Below, in pieces: positions 1 to 11,138 of a DNA stretch of 64,000 bases. This DNA comes from Phlegmacium glaucopus (taxonomy: Eukaryota > Basidiomycota > Agaricomycetes > Agaricales > Cortinariaceae). The notes beneath the pieces are model-generated. The model saw nothing but the letters and a program-made list of their open reading frames with translations. It was not told the origin of the DNA and did not search any database. The translations under genes and the position numbers were made by a program. The stretch's first letter is position 1. The number at the start of each line of letters is the position of its first letter. Location of the stretch: positions 1 to 64,000 of the forward strand of contig MU130570.1 in assembly GCA_015039465.1 (NCBI GenBank), read 5' to 3'.

Positions 1-2566
1 TCTTCGCAAAGCTACTGTCAGCATGCGTCAAAGAGAACCTGGAATACCACACAGAAAGACTAAACTTGTTGCCTAAAAGCCAGTATGGAGGGAGAAAGGG
101 AAGGACAGCGACGGACTCAGTACATGCATTGGTCGATTTCACGAAACAAGCATGGAGAAGGAAGGAGGAGGTGGTGATTGTGTTCCTAGACATCAAAGGA
201 GCGTTCCCCAATGTGTCGATCCCAGTTCTAGTGCATGACATGAGAATGAAAGGCGTACCACAGAAATACACAAAATGGATCAGCGATAAGACAACAGGAA
301 GAGAAACGATCATCACTTTCGACGACTATATATCACCGCCCTTCGAAGTGAAGAACGGGCTGGACCAAGGATGCAATTTGTCACCCTTCTGTTACAATTA
401 TTACAGCGCAGACCAGATGAAAGCGATACGGGAAGGGGGAAAGGAAATGGCAAGCACATATGCAGATGACGGAGTATGCGCAGCACGAGCGAGTACGCTG
501 AGGGAGGCAGGAGAAATGATAACGGAGATGTTCAATAGAAGGGAAGGACCAAAAGAGTGGGGAAGAACGCACCATTCAATGTATGAATACCACAAAATGG
601 CAGGCATTGCGGCGACACGTAGAAGGATCCAAGATCCAATGGACGCAAGTAAGAGGGTCAAACAGGGGCCACTGACAGTGAGGTTGGACGACCAGCACAC
701 AATAATCACAAAATCATCATACAAGTTTCTGGGAGTGATTATCGACAGTGAACTACGATTCAAAGAACAAGTAGCACAAGCAATTGGACATGGAACAAAG
801 TGGACCAACCAAGTGCGACGGTTAAGCAAAAATGCAAGGGGAATCAAAGGAAGCCTCACGAGACGGATGTATTATGGAGCAGCAGTAGCCAGGATGCTAT
901 ATGCGGTAGATGTGTGGGGGGCACCTTCGGGGGGAAAAGGGGAAGGAAAGGGATTCAAAGGAGCGATTAGAAAGCTGGAGAGCATCCAGAGGAAGGCAGC
1001 ACTACAAGCGACGGGAGGACTGCGAACAACACCTACAGACCTTCTGTTTGCGCATGCAGACATGGTACCAATGCATCAACTCATATACTCGCACTGTCAG
1101 AACGCAGCAATCAGACTCGCAACAGTAGGGAAGGATCACCCATTGTACAAAAGAGTGTTACGAGCAACTAAAAACTATCCGAACACCCATCCATCTCCTT
1201 TACACAAGATCATACAAGCCGGGAAAATCAAACCGCAGGAGATGGAACACATAGATCCCAAACCGAGACATCCAAATTGGAAATCAGGGATACAGATCAG
1301 AATTGCAGGAGACAAGGAGGAAGCAGGCAGGGAAGATCGGGAGCAAGACACAGACATAAGGATATATTCAGATGGCTCAGGAAAAGACGGGAGGATAGGA
1401 GCAGCGGCTACGCTACAATACAGATTTCAGCCAAGGAAGACAGCAAGGTACTACTTAGGGGTCAGCAGGAAGCACACAGTTTTCGAGGCAGAATGTGTAG
1501 GAGAGTTGCTGGGGATGAGACTACTATACCAACTTGGAACGCAAGCGGATCTGAATGGAAAATCAGTTACAATAGGGGTGGACAGCCAGGCAGCCATCAA
1601 GAGACTCAGTATGAGAACGAGAGGACCTGGTGCCTACATAGTCGAAGAAATACACGCCATAGCCAAAGAAATCAAGGACAAGTTTCCGAGACTCAGGATG
1701 ATGATAAGGTGGACGCCAGGGCATATGGGATTAGCAGGGAACGAAGGAGTGGACAGAGAAGCTAAGAAGGCGACGGAGGGAGAGGGAAGAAATCGCAACA
1801 GTCATTTTGGGATACTCAAAGGATCTCTGCCAACGAGCAAGAGCACACACAAACAATGGCTACGGGAGAAATCCAAAGAGCAGTGGAAGAAACAGTTTCG
1901 AGAAGGACCAAGATACCATAGAGTGTCAGCAATAGACAAAACGATGCCATCCAATAAATATCGGAAAACTACAGCAAGTTGGCCCAAGAGAAACGTCAGT
2001 ATCCTCACTCAATTACGAACACAACACGCACCGTTGCAGGCATATCTACACAAGATCAAAAAGTCAATACACCAGTATGCCAGCAATGCAAGGAGGGTCC
2101 GGAAACAGTGATCCACTACCTGATCTTCTGTAAGAAGTTTGACAGACACAGGCGCAGACTGAAGAGAGATACAAGAGAGGGTAGGGGGATGGATATGGGT
2201 GTCTTAGGGGAGAAAAAGAGTCTACTGGCAGTTTTCAGATACATCAACGATACGAAACGATTCGAAGACTCACATGGGAATTTCAAGACATGAAAATACG
2301 GACAATCTCACAGGCAATACCAATACAACGACAGCACCAGCACAACCGTATAGTCACATCATAATATCTAATCCTTATTTCTAATTCTAATTCCTACATT
2401 ACACAACCCCCACACCTTAATTACCTATTAAAGTCTTCTCAGAAGGCAGTTCATTGTTTGTACAGGTAGAGGCAGCCAAGGCATAGTTATATAGATAGTG
2501 ACGTAGTCTAGGCAGTCCGACATAGGGCATCGCCCCGCAGGACTCTAAATGGGAAAAAAAAAAAAA
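1..2566 (+). mobile_element. LINE (non-LTR retrotransposon), 3' part
   Basis: This is the 3' portion of a LINE; the 5' part lies before the window. The reading frame is open from base 3. It contains a reverse transcriptase followed by an RNase H domain and a C-terminal CCHC-like motif. About 270 bases of untranslated tail follow the last coding piece and end in an A13 tract at about 2554-2566, the usual LINE 3' end. RT plus RNase H plus a C-terminal cysteine motif fits the Tad1/I-like LINEs of fungi; the clade is an inference. A target duplication cannot be checked because the 5' end is outside the window. Confidence 0.88.
3..2293 (+). CDS. LINE ORF2: reverse transcriptase-RNase H, 5'-partial, one frameshift
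   Basis: This encodes the enzyme that copies LINE RNA into DNA at the target site. RT motif A is seen as FLDIKGAFPNV and the catalytic YADD box follows at about 450-465. The RNase H domain begins at IYSDGSG (about 1360) and continues through FEAEC, GVDSQAAI and a GHMGLAGNEGVDREA-type motif. The first frame stops at 2111. The C-terminal motif CQQCKEGPETVIHYLIFC is in the frame that ends at 2293. The two frames meet at a run of five A's (2058-2062), where one base appears to be missing, so this copy is probably inactive unless it uses -1 slippage. No start codon is visible; the protein begins upstream of the window. Confidence 0.88.
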
Positions 2567-4148
2567 ATCACCGTGTCATTGCCATCGCCTTCGTGGGTCA
2601 TGAACAACCAACGAACTCCAAACGACCATGGCGAGGTAAGAGGTCGAAGCAGAGAGATGTGCAAGGCACCAGGTACATGGCCACCACACCCCATTCAACC
2701 TGTCTGACCACCACACCCCATTTTTGTACAAAAAACGATGGCGTGGATACAAAACCCATGCCAGCCCATGCACAACCTACATGAACAACGACGAGAATAA
2801 CACCACCGCCGGCCTATCCCCTGCCATAGCCACAAAGACCACAGGTTTGTGGTTCAACCACCCCATGAGGCTTAGCTGACCACCCCCAATCACCCCTCAC
2901 ACAGATACGACAATCTTGTTTGCTCACGGTGCTCTGTAAGTCACCTCTCCTGTGAACTGTTGCCCGGCGCTGTACTTATTTCTCTATTTAAGAAACACAT
3001 CAAAGTATCCAAAGGCGTTTCTAAAGCCATGAACATTTCGGGTGCCGGGGTTGAAGCTTCAAAGCAGGAATGAGATGGACTAGTACTGTAGCTGTAAATT
3101 AGATTTGTATATACCCTTGCCACCTGTCCTATTTAGCTATATCGTTACTAATTCATGTTATCATTTACTACCTATACTGCCTACCTTGCCTAAGAAACCC
3201 AAACTGGCCTAATAGACTACACCTACTTGAAACTAATGAGACCTAATGAGGCCTATATTTCCAGTGAGATGCCTAACAGTACCTATATAGTAGGGGGTTG
3301 CCTAACCTGCCAATTGACCTATGTAGGTCTATGTAGCCTACATAGGTATCTGCCGTTTTCCTGATGTGATCCCACTGCAGGTACATCAGCATTATGTGGT
3401 GTCATAGTCTTGTGAGTTTGTTGTGTAGTCACTGTAGGCCTGGTTGAGTCCTTTGGACTAGATGAGATGAGGGTAGGTGTTGGCAAGGATGCGCAAGTTG
3501 TCTGTGAGGATGACAGCAATATAGCGTCTAGCTGTTGCTATGAACAGGTTAATGTTCCATTTTCATGGTTAGAAGCAGCATTGTAGCACACCTTTTCTTC
3601 TTTGATCATCTCACATCCTTTGAAGCTCATATCACCATCATCCTCTGAGTCTGCCTGCAATGCAGGAAAATCCTCGTTGAACGTGTTGGAGCAGCCTTCA
3701 AACATGTCGTGAAATTCTTTGACTGCAGATGGTAGAGTAAAAGTTTCCGAGTCAGTGTGTTGGCAGTAAGGGGAGTATGAGAGACTTGAGACTCAGGTTG
3801 AGTCTCAGATTCAAGAGAGGGTCACAAGGGAACTGGGATCTGTAACTGATATCTCAATTGGCAACATATCCACAATCATTGGAAACACCAAACGCACCTC
3901 ATGTTTAGAGATCATCGAGCTTGGCACCTGAGACTCGGAATTGGGCCAAGCTTCAAGTCCTGAGTCTGACTTGGACTCTGTTTCACCTGGAGTGCTGGTG
4001 TTAGAGTTGGGGATATATTGCGATCCATATTGTAGCCTGAGCCAAATCCGAGATTTAACTGTTGATTTTTTGGGGCATCTCCAAGTCAGCAGATTGAGCA
4101 CGAAGTTGGAGTTGAAAAACTTACCATTGTACCAATGGTTTAAACAAG
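2567..4148. other. Gene-less stretch between LINE and nested repeats
   Basis: No convincing gene is seen. Around 3180-3340 there are loose repeats of words like CCTA and GCCTACATAGG. Two short minus-strand frames (3319-3519 and 3811-4101) rich in Ser, Thr and Pro have no recognisable domain. They may be degraded pieces of the gene remnants that resume after 8114, but I cannot show this. Confidence 0.5.
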
Positions 4149-4539
4149 GAGGTCTTTACAGTCCCCCACCCTTTCCAATTGGTATCCTTCAGAATTCCAA
4201 AGGATTCCTCAGAATTCCAATTGGAAGGATTTAGTACTGTCTCTCACCAGAAAGTCATGTATTTTCGGAATTTCATTCCAATCCCATTCCAACAATTCCA
4301 AGTTTCCAATTGGAATCCTTGGAAAGATTGGACTTTCCAAGGATTCCAATTGCCAACTTCCAAATCAAGTAATTAATCACCTGACTTGTAGCATATGACA
4401 AATAAAAGAATATCAGTAAGGAGGATTGAACCAAAGACCTTGAGAAAGGTCATGTGACATAATTCCCACACTGCATCAGTGATCTACCAACTGCACCATC
4501 ATTGCTTGTATATATATAAAAACTAATGGTTATATATAC
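4149..4539 (-). repeat. TTCCAA-word repeat with tRNA-like head, copy 1
   Basis: The left edge is a 20-bp end (4149-4168) of the GAGGTCTTTACA-STCCCCCA type shared by many repeats here. About 170 bases of TTCCAA/TTGGAA words follow, then a unique stretch ending in a tRNA-like segment. Copy 2 (5730-6439) has the same order. The right edge abuts the TTCCATGGAA element at 4540. No matching closing end or target duplication was found, so the full extent is uncertain. Confidence 0.6.
4423..4505 (-). repeat. tRNA-derived SINE-like promoter region
   Basis: On the minus strand, TGGTGCAGTTGG (4498-4487) resembles a tRNA A box and GGTTCAATCC (4432-4423) resembles a B box, about 55 bases apart. The same pair occurs at 6399-6388 and 6332-6323. 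This is what a tRNA-derived SINE head looks like. No good cloverleaf with paired acceptor ends can be drawn, so it is not called as a working tRNA gene. Confidence 0.5.
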
Positions 4540-5433
4540 ATTTACTTTACCCTCCCCCATATAATCCATATGGAATGGATAGAGTCCATATGGAATCCAT
4601 AAAATAGGGGGTGGATTCCATTCCATGGAATCCATGAAATAGGGATGGATTCCACCTTTATTCCATGGAATGTACATATGGATTCCATACTAGTACTCAT
4701 TCCATGGAATATAAGAATGGACTCCATACTCATCCCATCAAATTTAGGGGTGGACTCCATACCCATTCCATGGAATATACAGATGGATTCCATACTAATT
4801 CCATAGAATATAGGGCTAATTCTATAACCATTCCATGGAATATAGGGATAGACATACCTATTTCATGAAATATAGGGATGGACTCCAGACCTATTTGGAA
4901 TATACAGATGGATTCCACACCTATTCCACACTCATTCTATATAGAATCCATACACAATCCATATAGAATAGGTGTGGAATAGGTGTGGAATCCATCTATA
5001 TATTCCATGGAATGGGTATGGAGTCTATCTGTATATTCCTTGGAATGGGTATGAAATGGGTATGGAATCCATCTGTATATTCCATGGAATGGGTATAGAA
5101 TGGGTATAGAATGGGTATAGAGTCCATCCACATATTCCATGGAATGGGTATGGAATGGATATGGAGTCCATCTCTATTCCATAGAATGGGTATGGAATAG
5201 GTATGGAGTCCATCTGTATATTCCATGGAATGGGTATGGAATGAAGTTGGATTCCATCTGGAACATGACCATTCCATAGCCATTCCATATGGAATCCATA
5301 GTGACTATGGAATGAGAAAATGGCTGGGGACTCAGCCAAAAGTCATTCCATATGGAATCCATGGAATGACTGATGGACTCCATGGATTCCATATGGATTC
5401 CACATGGATTATATGGGGGAGTGTAAAGACCTC
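4540..5433 (+). mobile_element. TTCCATGGAA-word element, copy a (left arm of inverted pair)
   Basis: This non-autonomous element of 894 bp is made almost entirely of variants of TTCCATGGAATGGGTATGGA. Its 20-bp ends are ATTTACTTTACC..CCCCCA (4540-4559) and TGGGGGAGTGTAAAGACCTC (5414-5433). The long reading frames inside it are only translations of the tandem words. It is a near-identical inverted copy of 7055-7934. Its left flank is ATATATAC (4532-4539) but its right flank is CTATTTCC. The match to ATATATAC is instead found inverted at 7047-7054, beside the other copy (see finding). Confidence 0.85.
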
Positions 5434-5586
5434 CTATTTCCTCAGATCCACTTGGATCCACTCAGATTCTGATCAGATCAGATCAGATCTGGTGGGGACA
5501 GAAAAGTACTGAGGTATCTATTTTCTCAGATCTACTTGGATCCACTCAGATTCTGATCAGATCTGGTGGGGGACAGAAAAGTACTG
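5434..5586 (-). repeat. Two partial GATC-word element ends, inverted
   Basis: Two tandem partial copies of the left end of the GATC-word element (compare 12959-13080), in reverse orientation. Each runs from CTCAGATC..TTGGATCCACTCAG to a TGGGG(G)ACAGAAAAGTACTG terminus, the outer one at 5567-5586. If the 5434-7054 inversion is undone, this piece joins 7935-8113 and rebuilds one GATC element carrying the TTCCATGGAA element inside it. About 140 bases of AT-rich sequence follow up to 5729. Confidence 0.7.
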
Positions 5587-5729
5587 TATTTATTTTGATA
5601 TTGTACTTGGTTATTATATTAATGAAATAAATAATATTGAAGTCTGTATCCAAGAAAATTGATATGTACTGAGAATCTGCTTAGAAATGAGTGTCCAATT
5701 AAGTTTCTGATCAGATTCTGACCAGTTCT

Positions 5730-6439
5730 CAATACTTTACAGTCCCCCACCCTTTCCACTTGGAATCCTTTGGAATTCCTTGGAAACATTTGGAAACATT
5801 TGGAATCCTTGGAATTCTTGGGAATTCCAATTGTTTCCAAGATTATTTCCAATTTCATTCCAACTGTTTCCAAGGAATTCCAAATGTTTCCAAGGAATTC
5901 CAAGGATTCCAAGTGTTTCCAAGGAATTCCAATTGCCAACTTCCAAATCAAGTAATTAATCACCTGACTTGTAGCATATGACAAATAAAAGAATACTGTT
6001 AGGGGACGTTAGAACCCGGGAACCAAGTTGAATACAAAGGTGGTTATCGTCTATATACTACAGGCGTGGGAGCCAATTCGACTATATACAGCTAGGATGT
6101 AATAGAAGGTAGGACAAGGTAAAGATAACCTAAATATAAACTGACATCTGTCAAGATGTCATCGGCGAAGGGACGACTACTACTACAATAGAAGGGAGAA
6201 CACAAGGAGCAGGATAAGGGATGTGGTATGGGATACGATCATAGAGTGAGTGAAGGTAAGTACATACTAAGCAAGTGTAGAGGTGGACACAATGGGTGTC
6301 CCCTGACAAATACCAGTAAGGAGGATTGAACCAAAGACCTTGAGAAAGGTCATGTGACATAATTCCCACATCTGCATCAGTGATCTACCAACTGCACCAT
6401 CATTGCTTGCATATATATAAAAACTAATGGTTATATATA
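5730..6439 (-). repeat. TTCCAA-word repeat with tRNA-like head, copy 2
   Basis: Same order as copy 1: a 20-bp end CAATACTTTACAGTCCCCCA (5730-5749), an array of TTCCAAGGAATTCC words, a unique stretch, then the A and B boxes. It is interrupted by a 312-bp solo LTR (5997-6308). Copy 1 lacks this insert at the matching position (about 4411-4416), so it serves as the empty site. Confidence 0.7.
5997..6308. mobile_element. Solo LTR (TGTTAGGGG...CCCCTGACA)
   Basis: This 312-bp insert starts with TG and ends with CA, with short inverted ends TGTTAGGGGAC / GTCCCCTGACA. It is flanked by the 5-bp duplication AATAC (5992-5996 and 6309-6313). Copy 1 of the host repeat reads AATATCAGTAAGG with no insert. 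TG..CA ends, a 5-bp duplication and no coding content point to a solo LTR of a Ty1/copia or Ty3/gypsy element. A similar LTR lies at 25997-26409. Confidence 0.8.
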
Positions 6440-7047
6440 CCCTTCCCACTTGACTAAATAATATATTCTGGCACTTGCTGAGGGGCTACTACCATGTATT
6501 ATATACCAAAATGTTTATAAAAATGGGGGGAATCCATTGGTAATAAAACTGTGTTGTGATACACACTTTGATATGCAGTTATACATGAAATACTGCAGAA
6601 TATACAGTAAAATAATGTGTTCTATGCTTATAAATGAGCCGAACATGATGCACCATATACCGATAGAATTGTGCTAATCACAGCTTTCAGAATATATATA
6701 AATCATGTGCATGCACCTTGTCTGGTGCGTGTTTTTACACATTTTATATGTTTTAATATTGAAAAAGAGCTTATATTCCCACGCTAATAGTATGGTTATA
6801 TTCCCTAGCAGTGTAGCTTTCTATCGGTATAAGTTGCGTCATGTTAGGCTCATTTATAAGCATAGAGCGCATTATTTTACTGTATATTCTGCAGTATTTT
6901 GCATATAACCGCATATCAAAGTGCGTATCACATTGCGATTTTATTACCAATGGATTCCCCTCATTTTTATGAACATTTTGGTATATAATACATGGTAGTA
7001 GCCCCTCAGCAAGTGCCAGAATATATTATTTAGTCAAGTGGGAAGGG
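6440..7047. mobile_element. Foldback element with long inverted arms
   Basis: This 608-bp element begins CCCTTCCCACTTGAC and ends GTCAAGTGGGAAGGG. Its arms of more than 200 bp (about 6440-6660 and 6810-7047) pair with each other with scattered mismatches. It sits in a TATATA tract on both sides, so a TA-type duplication is likely but its length is ambiguous. It has no coding capacity. Confidence 0.7.
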
Positions 7048-7054
7048 TATATAT

Positions 7055-7934
7055 GAGGTCTTTACACTCCCCCATATAATCCATGTGGAATCCATATGGA
7101 ATCCATGGAGTCCATCAGCCATTCCATGGATTCCATATGGAATGACTTTTGGCTGAGTCCCCAGCCATTTTCTCATTCCATAGTCACTATGGATTCCATA
7201 TGGAATGGCTATGGAATGGTCATGTTCCAGATGGAATCCAACTTCATTCCATACCCATTCCATGGAATATACAGATGGACTCCATACCTATTCCATACCC
7301 ATTCTATGGAATAGAGATGGACTCCATATCCATTCCATACCCATTCTATACCCATTCCATGGAATATGTGGGATGGACCCATCCTATACCCATTCTATAC
7401 CCATTCCATGGAATATACAGATGGATTCCATACCCATTTCATACCCATTCCAAGGAATATACAGATAGACTCCATACCCATTCCATGGAATATATAGATG
7501 GATTCCACACCTATTCCACACCTATTCTATATGGATTGTGTATGGATTCTATATAGAATGAGTGTGGAATAGGTGTGGAATCCATCTGTATATTCCAAAT
7601 AGGTCTGGAGTCCATCCCTATAGTTCATGAAATAGGTATGTCTATCCCTATATTCCATGGAATGGTTATAGAATCAGCCCTATATTCTATGGAATTAGTA
7701 TGGAATCCATCTGTATATTCCATGGAATGGGTATGGAGTCCACCTCTAAATTTGATGGGATGAGTATGGGGTCCATTCTTATATTCCATGGAATGAGTAT
7801 GGAATCCATATGTACATTCCATGGAATAAAGGTGGAATCCATCCCTATTTCATGGATTCCACCCCCCATTCCATGGAATCCACCCTCTATTTTATGGATT
7901 CCATATGGACTATATGGGGGAGGGTAAAGTAAAC
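7055..7934 (-). mobile_element. TTCCATGGAA-word element, copy b (right arm of inverted pair)
   Basis: Inverted near-identical partner of 4540-5433. Ends: GAGGTCTTTACACTCCCCCA (7055-7074) and TGGGGGAGGGTAAAGTAAAC (7915-7934). The right flank AGAAATAG (7935-7942) matches the inverse of CTATTTCC (5434-5441) at 7 of 8 bases, and the left flank GTATATAT matches the inverse of ATATATAC at 4532-4539. The target duplications have therefore been exchanged between the two copies. Confidence 0.85.
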
Positions 7935-8113
7935 AGAAATAGATACCTCTGTAAGGTTTGGTTAAGGTTTGGTTAAGGTTTGGTTAGGGTTTGGTTAGGG
8001 TTTGGTTAGGGTTTTTATTAAGGTTTCAGGGGTATATAGTTTCTATTCTGCTCAGAATGCCCCCAAAATGTGCTCAGATCTGATCAGATCTTGTGGGGGA
8101 CAGTAAAGACCTC
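7935..8113 (+). repeat. Right half of a GATC-word element with telomere-like repeats
   Basis: It contains six or so tandem GGTTAAGGTTT/GGTTAGGGTTT units (about 7957-8018), then CTCAGATCTGATCAGATC words, and ends with TGGGGGACAGTAAAGACCTC (8094-8113). The same parts occur in the same order in the complete GATC element at 12959-13268. Its left half was displaced to 5434-5586 by the inversion. Confidence 0.75.
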
Positions 8114-8567
8114 CTTTAGCTTTGCCAAAATTCCAGTCAATTCAGAAGCCTCAGCAAAATGACCTTCAGGCTTCAAAGCATAGATAGCCAACCAGCATTC
8201 TATAACCATTGACCATTTATTCTCCTCCCTTATTGATGTCTGTGAAGACAACAATGGATAGATAAATGCCTGGAATATTTGAATGTGTTTATCATTGGGG
8301 TTCCTTTAGAGCAGTTTCAAGTGCAGTGATGTGCTGAATATGGTTGTCTGGCAATGGAAAGGTGTAACCAGATTCATGTCCCTTGTGTGCCTCTAAAATT
8401 GAATAGGCCAGGCTATGTAATGTATAGGCATATTGGCGTTGGGTGTCTTCTATAAGATGGTACTGCCATGGATCAGTTTTTTGTTGGGTTCTAGTTTTTT
8501 ATCAAACATGTAAAGATTAACAGGGATTGTGCAATATAAATGCTAGTAACTTACCGAGGATATTCTG

Positions 8568-9446
8568 TCAGCAGGCACCATATACGCATAGTTGGATCCT
8601 TGGCAACATTAGCCACCACAGACATATAATTTCAAACCAATTTCCACAAGGGACACTTGGTAGTTGTTTGGGAGACATAAGTGTCAGTAGAGTCTTGCAT
8701 TTTGTTTTCTCTGTGACATAGCCTGCAAGATGTTCATGCCACCCAGTTTTATATAGCAGAGGGGGGATTTCTCTTGGAGCAGTAGGAATAGTAGCTTCAA
8801 ATGTGGGATATGTGGGAACCTCATTCTGCAAGTAGACATCAAACAGAGACTTTGGACTTGGAATAGAAGGCTGGACTTCAAAGTATGAACAGTCGAATTG
8901 AGGGTAGAATGTCTGTACATGCCTTCTGTGGTAGTGGTCTTCTGTTGTCTGGGGTAGATTTTGATGACTTGCAGACCAATGGTTTGCAAAGGTACAAGAT
9001 GATAATGCACAATAATTGCATACATTGCAGCAGTATGCATCATTATGGATCTTCAGAAGTTCAACTGGTTGATGATTATATGGAGGAGGAATATGGCTGT
9101 TGGTTGTGACTTTGTAATCTGCAACAATGTTATCCCATAGTGTCTTTTGCTCCTTTGTAGTTGGGATTTTGTGCTGATTGTTAACATGGGAGAGTGCAGA
9201 GGATGGCAAGACAACATATTGGCAGGTAACACATATCATAACTTGATGAACCTTATGAAAACGGTAGCCCAAGTAGTCCAGGAGAGCAGTTGACTGTAAA
9301 TTGGATGAGGCTGAAGAGCTATCATCAGATAGATTGTTGTGAGACTTGTTAAGCTAGGGAGTGGGAGATTGTGGTTGGAATGGATGAAAGTGATTGCCCT
9401 TGATAACAGATTGTGAAAGAGCCTGAGACCTGGCACTAGAAGACAT
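8568..9446 (-). pseudogene. Zinc-finger protein remnant with in-frame stop
   Basis: Starting from ATG at 9446, the frame reads through a Ser-rich N-terminus, hits TAG at 9354-9356, then continues open to 8568. It contains two similar C-x2-C-x12-H-x4-H motifs, CVTCQY..HVNNQH and CNVCNY..HWSASH. A conserved-looking tail follows (GWHEHLAGYVTEKTK), after which the frame decays. The spacing suggests paired zinc fingers of a kind common in Agaricomycete gene families, possibly near the OrsD-type zinc-finger proteins; that assignment is only a guess. One stop codon and the missing 3' end argue for a pseudogene. Confidence 0.5.
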
Positions 9447-10287
9447 TGTTGGATTTGTTCTGCAATAAAATCATTTATAAATGTATAAGAACCCTAAACA
9501 TATCAGCAATATTGAAACTCACTAAAAATAGCAGTAATAACACCAGAAACAGAGTAGGAGAAGTGAGCTGGCAGTTAATGTCATCTCATGATGTGTGGCA
9601 GTGTAATGAACACGTGACAAATTCCATTACCTTATGAAATGTCCAGCACATGCCAATGCCAGACCTAACCTAGTGCAAGCAGCAGGCAGAGATGCCAGAA
9701 ATATTGTGAAACTCCTATCAATGCCAGCGTTATTCCCACATTTATTCTGGTTCATCAAGCAAAGTGGAAGATTCAATAACATAGAAGAAGCACATGCAAA
9801 TGCATAATAATGAAAACAATGCATAACCACCGCAATCTAACCTAATCTAATCTACACTACAACATTACGGATACACGTGTCTTATTTCATGTGGGTTCAC
9901 CACTACTAGTTGTGCAACACACAGCTCTTAGCTTATATGAAGCAACAACCTTTCAAGAGGTTGCTAGTATTCTTAGATATTTACTATGTAGTGTATGTCT
10001 ACCATATGGCGTGCCACAAAGGACAATAAACACAGATTCAAAAAACAAAACAAAAAATCAAGACTGGTCTTTTTCTGGTCTTTTCTGGTCCAGTCTGGTC
10101 TGATTACAGTTTTTTTCTGGTCTTGTAACCAGACCTTCAAACACTACAAATTGTGAGTCTGTTAAGGCCATCTGAAAGATTGGTTTTAGACTGGTCTGAG
10201 GCAATGTTGCTGCAGACTGTGGCAGCTTCAGAGCAGCTGTTGCTTTTGTATTCGAGTCTTGCTTCTACAAATTGGTTGAGAGCTGAA

Positions 10288-10839
10288 TTACAATTGATCA
10301 AATATTGTAGTTATCCTATTTTTTCCTGATTGTGCTTTGCATAAAGCTTGAGGAGGCACCATAGCATTCTCAGGTATGTTTTCTGGGATTCCATTATTCT
10401 TCTTGGAAGTTTGGTTTCTCATTATGGGATTCAAGGCATTTGCTAGTTGGTAGGCATGTCCACCCTGGCTGCAGTTAGGCTGAATGGCTTGCCCCCTGGC
10501 AGTTGGTTCTCTGTTAGTTGGCACTCTGGTGTTCTCTGTGCAGGGTCAGCAGGTTTCCCAATATCTTCACCCTTTTCTGGGACTGTGTCACTTGCAAGCT
10601 CATTGGTAGGAGCTATAGAGAAGACATATTAAAGTCAGTTGATAATTAATACAAGAGTTAAAGTGAGACTCACCTTGTCTTTTACTGGTCAGCACATCAC
10701 TAGAGATACTGGTATGTGCTGTCTTACCACTGGCTTGATCTTTTACTGAGACATTATAAATCATTGTTTGTGTTGTTATGTAACACCAACCAGAGAGCAG
10801 TGGACCAGTCTTTAGGTCAAAAAACTCCCTGTTATTCAT
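10288..10839 (-). CDS. Short hypothetical protein, probably two exons
   Basis: An ATG at 10839 opens a 55-residue exon beginning MNNREFFDLKTGPLLSGW. It ends at a good donor, AAG|GTGAGT, near 10672. A possible acceptor (CTATAG) lies near 10610, followed by an open Pro/Gln-rich second exon. No domain is recognised. It may be a fragment of the same degraded locus as its neighbours. Confidence 0.35.
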
Positions 10840-11138
10840 TTAGGGAAGGCTTAGCCTTAGACTTGTAACACACAGAGGTAGGGGGTCAGAGTAGAGGTGA
10901 TGAGGATGAGGATGAATGTCTTGAAAGGTGACTGAGGTAGAGGATGAGGATGAAGATGATCAAGGAAGAAGTCTTCAGTAAGACTATAGCAGATAGCAGT
11001 AGACAATAGGTTGACAGTAAGGGACTGAAAAAGTGAGCTTAGAGGAAGAATTCACTGGAATTCCACTGAGATGATGACTGTAGAGGACTAAAATGTGAAT
11101 AGGAGGGAACTACCTATCCTGGTACAAAAGAGCAGTAT

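Noticed and set aside
4423..4505. Functional tRNA gene
   Set aside because: A and B boxes are present but no cloverleaf with a paired acceptor stem can be drawn, and the second copy is next to an LTR insertion.
4540..5433. CRISPR-like or satellite array
   Set aside because: The units overlap and vary in length with no spacers. Defined transposon ends and target duplications explain the block better, and the genome is eukaryotic.
4542..5512. Overlapping long ORFs full of MEW, HTHSMEY and PIPWN repeats (also 7030-7927)
   Set aside because: They are translations of TTCCATGGAA tandem words in several frames on both strands, not proteins.
7957..8018. Chromosome-end or healed-telomere scar
   Set aside because: The telomere-like units are inside a transposon whose two ends are known, and the same units recur at 13098-13170.
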